Source: Deltaproteobacteria bacterium
GTDB taxonomy: Bacteria; Desulfobacterota; GWC2-55-46; JADFVP01
Assembly: GCA_024275855.1 (NCBI GenBank)
Contig: JAJRYL010000318.1
Location: 1 to 5,223, forward strand
Direction of reading: 5' to 3'
Length of the DNA stretch: 5,223 bases
The position numbers were made by a program, and so were the translations under genes. Positions 1-5,173 of the stretch are shown in pieces; position 1 is the stretch's first letter; the number at the start of each line of letters is the position of its first letter. A model generated the notes under the pieces. That model made no database searches. It was not told the origin of the DNA and saw only the letters and a program-made list of their open reading frames with translations.

Positions 1-241
1 CTATATGTTTCATGAGATAGAGGAGCCGTTAGAGCTTCTTTTCGAGGTGCGCCGCGTGCTTAAACCGTGGGCCACGGTTGCGATAATAGACTGGGACGTA
101 ATAGAAGAAGAGCGCGGCCCCCCGGTTGGCGAAAGAATAGAACCGGCCACCGTTGCCGGCTGCCTTTTCGACGCCGGATTTTCCGACCCCGAAATAATAA
201 AACTGAACCCGTCCCACTACATGGTAACGGCTGTAAAGTAG
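1..241 (+). CDS. SAM-dependent methyltransferase, C-terminal fragment (5' end outside window)
   Basis: The reading frame is open from the first base (phase such that TAT at 2-4 is a codon) to TAG at 239-241, so this is the last ~80 codons of a gene that starts upstream. The ATG at 5 is probably internal. The visible part matches the C-terminal half of a class I (Methyltransf_11/UbiE-like) domain: YMFHEIEEPLELL, then EVRRVLKP followed by the strand VAIIDWD, and later the typical tail with PPVGERI, an AGF-like DAGFSD and a final strand HYMVTAVK. In this family the first part lies just after the SAM-binding strands and the tail completes the beta-sheet. The usual glycine pair after VLKP is replaced by WA, which is slightly unusual. 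The SAM-binding GxGxG motif and any substrate-specificity region are outside the window, so the methyl acceptor cannot be named. Confidence 0.85.
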   Translation, partial: YMFHEIEEPLELLFEVRRVLKPWATVAIIDWDVIEEERGPPVGERIEPATVAGCLFDAGFSDPEIIKLNPSHYMVTAVK

Positions 242-290
242 TAACGGCCTGCCTCTTTTCTGTGCCGGCTCTTTACTGCCTGCCCCCGCT

Positions 291-320
291 CTGTCATTAC
301 GGTTCCGGCCTTTTTATAAT
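291..320 (+). promoter_or_regulatory. possible sigma-70 promoter for the macrodomain gene
   Basis: A perfect TATAAT lies at 315-320. A weak -35-like CTGTCA (4 of 6 matches to TTGACA) lies at 291-296, with an 18-base spacer. Predicted transcription start is near 327, giving a leader of about 23 bases before the ATG at 350. The AT-rich run could also be incidental, and the gene could instead be read through from the methyltransferase, which ends 108 bases upstream with no convincing terminator between. Confidence 0.4.
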
Positions 321-349
321 TTCTTTTTATAGAATTTTTACGGAGTCGC

Positions 350-892
350 ATGGTTACCAGCATACGCATAAATAATTCCACGCTCGAACTCGTTGAGGGC
401 GACATTACGCTACAGGCGGTTGACGCTATAGTAAACGCCGCTAACTCCGCGTTAAGCGGCGGCGGCGGAGTAGACGGCGCAATCCATAGAGCGGGCGGCA
501 TCGCTATAATGGCCGAGTGCCGGAAGATAGGCAGGTGCCCTGCGGGCACGGCAATAATTACCACGGCAGGGCAACTGCCGTGCAAATATGTTATACATAC
601 GGTCGGGCCGGTGTACGGGGGAGGCAATCGTGGCGAGGCCGCTCTGCTCGCTTCGAGCTACAGATCGAGCCTGACGCTCGCAAAAGAGCACGGGTTTAAG
701 AGCGTAGCGTTTCCGTCCATAAGCACAGGGGTTTACTCTTACCCGGTTGAGGAGGCCGCCGCTATCGCGCTGAGAACCGTTGTCGATTTTCTAAAGACGG
801 AGCCGTCTAAAATAGAGCTTCTCCGTTTTGTTCTCTTTAGCGGGGCTGACTTTAAGACCTACTCGACCGTGCTCGGCAGACTGAATAAGTAA
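350..892 (+). CDS. Macrodomain protein, MacroD/YmdB type (ADP-ribose / O-acetyl-ADP-ribose hydrolase)
   Basis: This is a single-domain 180-residue protein, about the length of E. coli YmdB (177). Ligand-binding and catalytic motifs of the MacroD class are all present in order: GDIT (17-20, Asp18 contacting adenine in the family), NAAN (29-32), GGGGVDGAIH (37-46), the strand HTVGPVY, and the phosphate loop SISTGVYSYP (123-132). Asn32 and Asp42 align with YmdB Asn25 and Asp35, the pair needed for deacetylation of O-acetyl-ADP-ribose and for removing mono-ADP-ribose from acidic side chains. By family knowledge it should be a cytosolic hydrolase rather than a mere reader; the actual substrate is inferred. 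There is no signal peptide or membrane segment. GGAG at 342-345 sits only 4 bases before the ATG, a rather short but usable spacing. No ADP-ribosyltransferase or sirtuin gene is visible beside it. It converges on the ABC exporter operon, with 17 bases between the stop codons. Confidence 0.93.
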   Translation: MVTSIRINNSTLELVEGDITLQAVDAIVNAANSALSGGGGVDGAIHRAGGIAIMAECRKIGRCPAGTAIITTAGQLPCKYVIHTVGPVYGGGNRGEAALLASSYRSSLTLAKEHGFKSVAFPSISTGVYSYPVEEAAAIALRTVVDFLKTEPSKIELLRFVLFSGADFKTYSTVLGRLNK

Positions 893-909
893 AACCGATG
901 CCGTGCTCT

Positions 910-1701
910 TCATTCTCCATTCCTGGCGAGCAACCCTTTCTTTTTTACCATTTTAAAGTTCCATTTAAAAAAGAGTATCGCAACGGTTATATAGACGATA
1001 TTCAAAAGAGCCGCTATAAGCACCTGGCCCAGCGGCAGCGGAGCGCCGTTTAGTACAGTGCGCATGCCCTCGAAGACGTGGGAGGCGGGTACGCACCAGG
1101 CTACAACGCGTAAAAAGGGCGGAAGAACGTCAACGGGGTAGAAGACGGCGGAGACCGGCTGAAAGAGAAAGGCTATGCCCCATGCCAGCACCTCGGCCTG
1201 CTGGCCGTAGCGCAGTATAACCGCCGTGGTTATTATGCCTATGGACCAGCCCATTATTATAAGGTTCGCCGCAAGCGGAATAAGCGCAAGCCCGAAGGTA
1301 AAGATGTTGAAGGCGTAGAAGAGCAGCGCCAAGAGCACCATAACCGTAGAGGCCAGTATAAGCTTTATAACGCTCATAAACAGAAGCGTGGTTATGTACT
1401 CTGTCTGCGATATCGGCGAGGTAAAGATGTTGAGAAGGTTGCGAGACCAGATATCTTCTAAAAAAGAGATGCTTATACCCTGCTGGCTTCTAAAGAGTAT
1501 GTCCCACAGTATGAGAGCGCCTAAGAAAAAACCGATAATGTCGGGAGTAGCGCCCTGATGTTTATTGAGGTAGATACCGACAAAACCCCAGAGCAGAAGG
1601 TCTATTACCGGCCAGTAGAAGATCTCCATAAGGCGCGGAAGACTTCTTTTAAAGAGGTAGAGGTAGCGGGTGGAGAACCCCAGTACTCTGTAAATATTCA
1701 T
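910..1701 (-). CDS. ABC-2 type transporter permease
   Basis: This is a 263-residue membrane protein with about six hydrophobic segments (roughly 26-45, 54-70, 103-130, 135-158, 171-190 and 222-245), the layout of ABC-2 family permeases such as DrrB/NodJ-like exporters. Family-typical sections are the amphipathic stretch after the second segment, LEDIWSRNLLNIFTSPIS (81-98), and the late motif FLFQPVSAVFYPVDVLPP (178-195) followed by VPASHVFEGMR (204-214). The C-terminus is short and basic (KMVKKK), as expected for a cytoplasmic tail under the positive-inside rule. It starts with ATG at 1701, overlapping the ATPase stop by four bases (ATGA), so the two genes are probably translationally coupled. 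It most likely forms a homodimer with two copies of that ATPase to export a drug, lipid or polysaccharide-like substrate. The sequence alone does not tell which. Confidence 0.9.
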   Translation of the reverse strand: MNIYRVLGFSTRYLYLFKRSLPRLMEIFYWPVIDLLLWGFVGIYLNKHQGATPDIIGFFLGALILWDILFRSQQGISISFLEDIWSRNLLNIFTSPISQTEYITTLLFMSVIKLILASTVMVLLALLFYAFNIFTFGLALIPLAANLIIMGWSIGIITTAVILRYGQQAEVLAWGIAFLFQPVSAVFYPVDVLPPFLRVVAWCVPASHVFEGMRTVLNGAPLPLGQVLIAALLNIVYITVAILFFKWNFKMVKKKGLLARNGE

Positions 1702-2438
1702 ACTACCGTCTCTCTCGTAATCTTTAGAAAAACCTCTTCGAGGCTCGTCCCGTTATATGACGCTAAAATCTCTTTGGCCGTGCCAACGGCCACTATCCGG
1801 CCCTTGTTCATAAAGATTATCCTGTCGCAAAGCTCTTCCATCTCAGCCATGTTGTGGGACGAATAGAGTATGGAGACCTTGCGCTGTTCGCGGATGCTTC
1901 TTAACAGCCTGCGTGTCTTGTCGGCTATGTCGGGGTCGAGGCTCGCTGTAGGCTCGTCTAAAAAGAGCAGGTCAGGAGAGTTTAAAAGCGCCTTTACAAG
2001 GCAGACCCGCGTAAGCTGCCCGCTCGAGAGTCCGCGTGTAGAACGTTTCGCAAGCTCCGTTACCTCCAGCCTCTCCATCAGTCCGTCTATAAGCTCTCTT
2101 CTTCTTTTCCTGCCCCGTATCCCGTATACGCGCGCCATTACGGTAAGGTTCTCTATTACGGTAAGGCCCGAGGGCAGCGAGATATAGGAGCTTGAAAAGT
2201 TTATCCGCGAGAGGATTTCTTCTCTGTTATTTTTATACTCAAGCCCGAATAGTTTAACCGAACCCGAAGTTGCCGTGGTAAGGTCGAGCAGCATGTGCAG
2301 GGTAGTGGTCTTGCCCGCGCCGTTGGGGCCCATAAGGCCGAGTATCTCGCCTCTTCGCATCTTGAACGATATGGAGTCTACGGCGGTAAACCCGCCAAAT
2401 GTTTTTGTAAGGCTCTCTACTTCAAGTACGTAACTCAT
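1698..2438 (-). CDS. ABC transporter ATP-binding protein (ABC-2 exporter type)
   Basis: This is the 246-residue nucleotide-binding subunit that powers the permease encoded immediately downstream. Motifs (numbered from the ATG at 2438): Walker A GPNGAGKTT (37-45, Lys43), signature LSSGQ (137-141), Walker B LLFLDE (157-162), D-loop SLD (166-168) and H-loop His195. The tail SLEEVFLKITRE is typical of ABC-2 exporter ATPases. The Q-loop glutamine appears to be missing: the family pattern of FVPQ before the LTV strand reads FSSS here (Ser84 in place of Gln). I chose ATG at 2438 rather than the in-frame GTG at 2447 because GGAG lies 8 bases before the ATG and overlaps that GTG; the product then starts MSYVLEVESLTKTFGG, as in relatives. 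It acts on the cytoplasmic face of the inner membrane and heads the operon. Confidence 0.93.
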   Translation of the reverse strand: MSYVLEVESLTKTFGGFTAVDSISFKMRRGEILGLMGPNGAGKTTTLHMLLDLTTATSGSVKLFGLEYKNNREEILSRINFSSSYISLPSGLTVIENLTVMARVYGIRGRKRRRELIDGLMERLEVTELAKRSTRGLSSGQLTRVCLVKALLNSPDLLFLDEPTASLDPDIADKTRRLLRSIREQRKVSILYSSHNMAEMEELCDRIIFMNKGRIVAVGTAKEILASYNGTSLEEVFLKITRETVV

Positions 2439-2446
2439 GGTTCTCA

Positions 2447-2450
2447 CTCC
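2447..2450 (-). promoter_or_regulatory. Shine-Dalgarno site deciding the ABC ATPase start
   Basis: On the minus strand GGAG is followed by eight bases and then ATG (2438). The site shares its last base with the alternative in-frame GTG at 2447-2445, which therefore cannot be served by it. This favours the shorter, 246-residue product. Confidence 0.65.
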
Positions 2451-2495
2451 GTTGCTCTTTTAACGGCGATTACGGTATGGCCGGGTTCCACTGTT

Positions 2496-2524
2496 TTTAT
2501 AACTGAATAGAAGTAATCTTAGAA
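2496..2524 (-). promoter_or_regulatory. possible promoter for the ABC exporter operon
   Basis: Reading the minus strand, TATAAA (2501-2496) has a weak -35-like TTCTAA (2524-2519, 3 of 6 matches) 17 bases upstream. Transcription would start near 2489, about 50 bases before the ATG. It is the best minus-strand candidate in the intergenic region, but the -35 box is poor. Confidence 0.3.
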
Positions 2525-2611
2525 TTTATCAGAAAAGGAGACCGAAGACAAGCGCAGGGCTATTAAGGCAGGCAGAGCCCGTACGGGTGGGCTGAACCTA
2601 TAAGCGAGGGT

Positions 2612-2642
2612 CTGTAAAATCGAAAGGTTTTCGATTTTACAG
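2612..2642. repeat. perfect 14-bp inverted repeat, 3-base loop
   Basis: CTGTAAAATCGAAA at 2612-2625 is the exact reverse complement of 2629-2642, with loop GGT between. No run of T follows on either strand and no gene ends here, so it does not read as an intrinsic terminator. Its centre (about 2627) lies some 59 bases upstream of the predicted start of the rightward promoter, a position typical of an upstream activator site. The TGTAAAA/TTTTACA ends resemble a dimeric regulator operator. An alternative is a small mobile or REP-like palindrome. Confidence 0.8.
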
Positions 2643-2670
2643 GTAAATTCTAATATGTTATGATTTTCTT

Positions 2671-2679
2671 TGCTATAAT
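2671..2679 (+). promoter_or_regulatory. extended -10 promoter for the AAA-M41 gene
   Basis: TGCTATAAT at 2671-2679 is a full extended -10 element (TGn followed by consensus TATAAT). No good -35 is found at 16-18 bases upstream (TAATAT at 2651-2656), which is common for extended -10 promoters or for activator-dependent ones. The predicted start is near 2686, leaving a leader of about 65 bases. Confidence 0.6.
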
Positions 2680-2705
2680 ATAAGTGTAGAGAGAACTTAA
2701 TTAAA

Positions 2706-2737
2706 ACCGGGGAATCCGATAAATCCGGGGAAACCGA
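2706..2737 (+). repeat. imperfect tandem repeat in the leader of the AAA-M41 gene
   Basis: CCGGGGAA occurs at 2707-2714 and again at 2725-2732, 18 bases apart. The wider 14-base units AACCGGGGAATCCG and ATCCGGGGAAACCG differ at two positions. They lie downstream of the predicted transcription start and just before the ribosome site (AGGA, 2737-2740). They could be a translational or protein-binding element, or a chance duplication. Confidence 0.45.
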
Positions 2738-2750
2738 GGATAGATAAGCT

Positions 2751-4910
2751 ATGAACGCGAAAGATTTTGAACAAGAGATAAAGATTCACATAGAGGCGAG
2801 GTACCCTATACTCTGGCTGGTCTCTTTTGAAGAGCGCAGGGTAGAGAAGATTCTCGACAAGCTCTGCACGGAGATAAAGACGACCTTCTGGAAGTGGAGC
2901 GTCTCGCGCGGCATGGTCGGGGGAGACAAAGACAAGAGCAAACGCGAACCGATGGGTAAAGAGAAGGTGCTCGCCACTATCGAAGAGCGCATTACCCGCA
3001 GCGAAGACGATAACAATCTATACCTGTTAAAAGATATCGCGGGGTACTTTATCTCGCACGAGTTCCTGCGCCGCTTTCGCGACCTTCCGGCGATTATAGA
3101 GGACGTTAAGTCCGTAAATACCATCTGCATCGTCTCCCCGACTTTAGGCGAAATCCCGCCGGAGCTTGAAGAGGATATAATAGTACTTGAGCTTTCGCTG
3201 CCCGACTACGACGAAATAGCCGAAATGGTCACCGAGACTTACGACCACTTAATACCGGAATCGTGGCACGCCTCTACCCGCTCTATCCTCTACAAGTCCC
3301 TTCAGGGGCTTTCGATGGACAATATAAAACGGGTAATCCGAAAATCTATCAGCCTCAATAACGGGGTTTTAAACGAAGACTGCATCTCGTTTATTCAGGA
3401 CGAAAAGCAGCAGATAATTCAGAAACAGAAAATTCTCGATTACTATCCGCACAAAGAGAGCATTGAGCACATCGGCGGACTCGACGAGATAAAGCACTGG
3501 TTTGTCGAGCGCGAACACGTCTTTCGTCTAAGCCGCGACCGCATAGAGACGCTCGGGCTTGATATACCCAAGGGGCTGCTCTTAATCGGTGTGCCGGGTT
3601 CGGGTAAATCGCTCTGTTGCAAGGCGTTGGCCGGAATCTGGAACCTGCCGCTTTTAAAACTCGACGTAGGGCGCATCTTCGGCTCTACCGTCGGAGAGAG
3701 CGAAAAGAATATCCGCCGCTGCATACAACTCTCGGAGGCGGTAGCGCCCTGCATCCTCTGGATAGACGAAATCGACAAGGCCTTTGGCGGGGTAAGCGGT
3801 TACCAGGGAGACTCCGGAACGCAGCTTCGGGTATTCGGTACCTTTATTACGTGGCTTCAGGAAAAATCGAAACCGGTTTTTGTTATCTCCACGGCTAACG
3901 ACCCGCAGAACCTGCCTCCCGAACTCTGGAGAAAGGGGCGTTACGACGAGGTATTCTTCGTTGACCTGCCGAGCGTCGAGGAGAGGGAGGATATTTATAG
4001 AATCCACCTTGAGCGCAGGATTGCCGACATCACGCAGATAGACGTGCGCGAGCTTGCGCAGAACTCGCAGGGGTATACGGGCGCGGAGATGGAGCAGGCT
4101 GTAAAGGACGCCGTAGTGACTACCTTCAACACCCTGTATGAAAGCGGGGATACGGAGAAGACCGAAGGGGTGATAGACGGCATGCTCTCGCTCGACGTTA
4201 AGCAAAAGACGCTGCTCGACACCATACGGGCCATAACGCCGCTTAGCGTCTTGAAGAAAGAGGAGATAGAGGCGCTAAGGGTCTGGAGCCAGCAGAGGGC
4301 GAGGCCCGCCTCCAAAACCCTCTTTATGCAGAGGGCCGAATCCCTTACGGCGCAAGAGAAGCGCAATATCGCTATTCACGAGGCAGGCCACCTTCTGCTT
4401 ATGAAGAGGTACTTCGACAAGACTCCGGCCTTTGTCAGTCTCGACAGCTACCGCGATTTCTCGGCCTTTATTCCGCTCGACGAAGCGGTGCGTACTACGT
4501 TTACCAAGCTCGACATAGCAAAAGAAATCGGCGTTATACTTGGCGGCATGGTAGCTGAGACCGAAATATCGGGCAGCGATTCCAAAACTCTCGGCGCATC
4601 GCACGACCTTGTTCAGGCCACGGGCATAGCCCGCAGAATGGTTGTGGAGTACGGTTTCGGAGACCGTATGAGCAACAAGAGCCTTGTAGGGCTCGGCGAC
4701 TTCGCGCTTACTTCGGGCTCGGAGATACTCGACGATATTCAGTCTATACTCGACGACGCCAACTACAAAAGCACCAAGGTTATCTCCGATAATAAAGAGC
4801 TGCTCTTAAAACTCGTAGAGTTGCTCTGCACAAACGTGCTGATGAACGGCGACGCTATAAACAGGTTCTTCAAAGAGAACTCTTTTGCGGTCGATAACAC
4901 TACTGCGTAG
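2751..4910 (+). CDS. Ycf46-like AAA+ ATPase fused to an FtsH-type M41 zinc metallopeptidase
   Basis: This 719-residue protein appears to be a soluble ATP-dependent protease. Residues 1-240 match the N-terminal region of Ycf46-type ATPases (EARYPILWLVSFEERRVE at 15-32; IVSPTLGEIPPELEEDI at 127-143), probably a degenerate P-loop domain. The AAA+ module follows: Walker A GVPGSGKS (280-287), DVGRIFGSTVGESEKN (305-320), Walker B ILWIDE (335-340), sensor-1 Asn383, arginine-finger candidates Arg394 and Arg397 in WRKGRYDE, and lid motif GYTGAE (441-446). The Ycf46 ending (TPLSVLKKEEIEALR, then RARPAS to ~521) is intact. It is followed by an M41 domain with LTAQEKRNIAIHEAGH (532-547), zinc ligands His543 and His547, catalytic Glu544, and probable third ligand Asp619 in GASHDL, 76 residues after His543, close to the spacing in FtsH. 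No transmembrane segment is present, whereas FtsH has two. Start: ATG at 2751 with AGGA ten bases upstream. The substrate is unknown. Confidence 0.92.
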   Translation: MNAKDFEQEIKIHIEARYPILWLVSFEERRVEKILDKLCTEIKTTFWKWSVSRGMVGGDKDKSKREPMGKEKVLATIEERITRSEDDNNLYLLKDIAGYFISHEFLRRFRDLPAIIEDVKSVNTICIVSPTLGEIPPELEEDIIVLELSLPDYDEIAEMVTETYDHLIPESWHASTRSILYKSLQGLSMDNIKRVIRKSISLNNGVLNEDCISFIQDEKQQIIQKQKILDYYPHKESIEHIGGLDEIKHWFVEREHVFRLSRDRIETLGLDIPKGLLLIGVPGSGKSLCCKALAGIWNLPLLKLDVGRIFGSTVGESEKNIRRCIQLSEAVAPCILWIDEIDKAFGGVSGYQGDSGTQLRVFGTFITWLQEKSKPVFVISTANDPQNLPPELWRKGRYDEVFFVDLPSVEEREDIYRIHLERRIADITQIDVRELAQNSQGYTGAEMEQAVKDAVVTTFNTLYESGDTEKTEGVIDGMLSLDVKQKTLLDTIRAITPLSVLKKEEIEALRVWSQQRARPASKTLFMQRAESLTAQEKRNIAIHEAGHLLLMKRYFDKTPAFVSLDSYRDFSAFIPLDEAVRTTFTKLDIAKEIGVILGGMVAETEISGSDSKTLGASHDLVQATGIARRMVVEYGFGDRMSNKSLVGLGDFALTSGSEILDDIQSILDDANYKSTKVISDNKELLLKLVELLCTNVLMNGDAINRFFKENSFAVDNTTA

Positions 4911-4949
4911 TGCAAAATTTGCGAGAGCACCGAGTTGGTGGTGAGTGCT
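4903..4949 (+). repeat. dispersed repeat copy 1, overlapping the AAA-M41 stop codon
   Basis: The first 30 bases (4903-4932) match copy 2 (4990-5019) with one mismatch (T4911 against G). The tail then diverges but keeps hairpin potential: CACC (4928-4931) can pair with GGTG (4937-4940), or AGCAC (4926-4930) with GTGCT (4945-4949). The copy includes the last codon and the TAG stop of the upstream gene, so the last residues of that protein may derive from the repeat. Confidence 0.75.
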
Positions 4950-4984
4950 TACTGAAACAGAATCCGGTAGACGCCGTTTATTGC

Positions 4985-5032
4985 GCGACCTGCGTAGGGC
5001 AAAATTTGCGAGAGCACCGCACCTGCGGTGAG
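4985..5032 (+). repeat. dispersed repeat copy 2 with 6-bp hairpin
   Basis: The first 41 bases (4985-5025) match copy 3 (5174-5214) at 40 positions. The left part contains GCAAAATTTGC. The right part is a perfect hairpin: CACCGC (5015-5020), loop ACCT, GCGGTG (5025-5030). There is no T run, so an intrinsic terminator is not indicated. Confidence 0.85.
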
Positions 5033-5173
5033 CAATATCAGGTACTATTGGTTTAACGGTGCACCAGCGCTAAACGGTGCCACGGTAGATTGTCAAAATT
5101 CCCAGTGCGGGTTGCACCTTGCGGAAGAAGAACCGAGTAGGTTTTAAGTACCGGATGTACGCTGTCGCGCGCC

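Larger units (their letters stand above)
2439..2750. other. divergent intergenic region between the ABC operon and the AAA-M41 gene
   Basis: About 310 bases without a convincing gene on either strand. From left to right it holds the ABC operon's ribosome site and possible promoter, a GC-rich stretch around 2550-2610 that includes a 10-base perfect palindrome (CCCGTACGGG, 2578-2587), a perfect 14-bp inverted repeat (2612-2642), an extended -10 promoter facing right, and a short leader with a duplicated motif. The base composition changes sharply around 2610, from GC-rich to AT-rich. Confidence 0.7.

Noticed and set aside
264..316. Intrinsic terminator after the methyltransferase gene (GCCGG ... 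CCGGC then TTTTT)
   Set aside because: The stem is only 5 bp with a loop of about 36 bases; the T run overlaps the possible TATAAT promoter instead.
217..627. 136-codon minus-strand frame opposite the macrodomain gene
   Set aside because: It is the antisense shadow of a gene with clear family motifs; its own product shows no recognisable domain.
2445..2447. GTG at 2447 as start of the ABC ATPase
   Set aside because: The only good ribosome site (GGAG, 2450-2447) overlaps this codon and is correctly placed for the ATG at 2438.
350..2447. A defence or toxin system combining macrodomain and exporter
   Set aside because: The genes are convergent and separately transcribed; no ADP-ribosyltransferase toxin or other partner is present, so grouping them would be speculation.
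2523..2600. Short reading frame ending ...ARTGGLNL at TAA (2598-2600)
   Set aside because: It is open from 2523 but has no start codon or placed ribosome site and no recognisable family; it is too short to support as a gene or a remnant.
2612..2642. Intrinsic terminator
   Set aside because: The hairpin is perfect but AT-rich, with no T run following on either strand, and neither neighbouring gene ends here; both are divergent from it.
3654..4205. 183-codon minus-strand frame opposite the AAA-M41 gene
   Set aside because: It lies wholly within the AAA module's coding sequence, has no family signature, and the sense frame is strongly supported by motifs.
5051..5120. Integron attC site starting at GTTTAAC (5051-5057)
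   Set aside because: The left end fits the RYYYAAC pattern, but no matching GTTRRRY right end is found at a suitable distance and there is no cassette-like gene or integrase.
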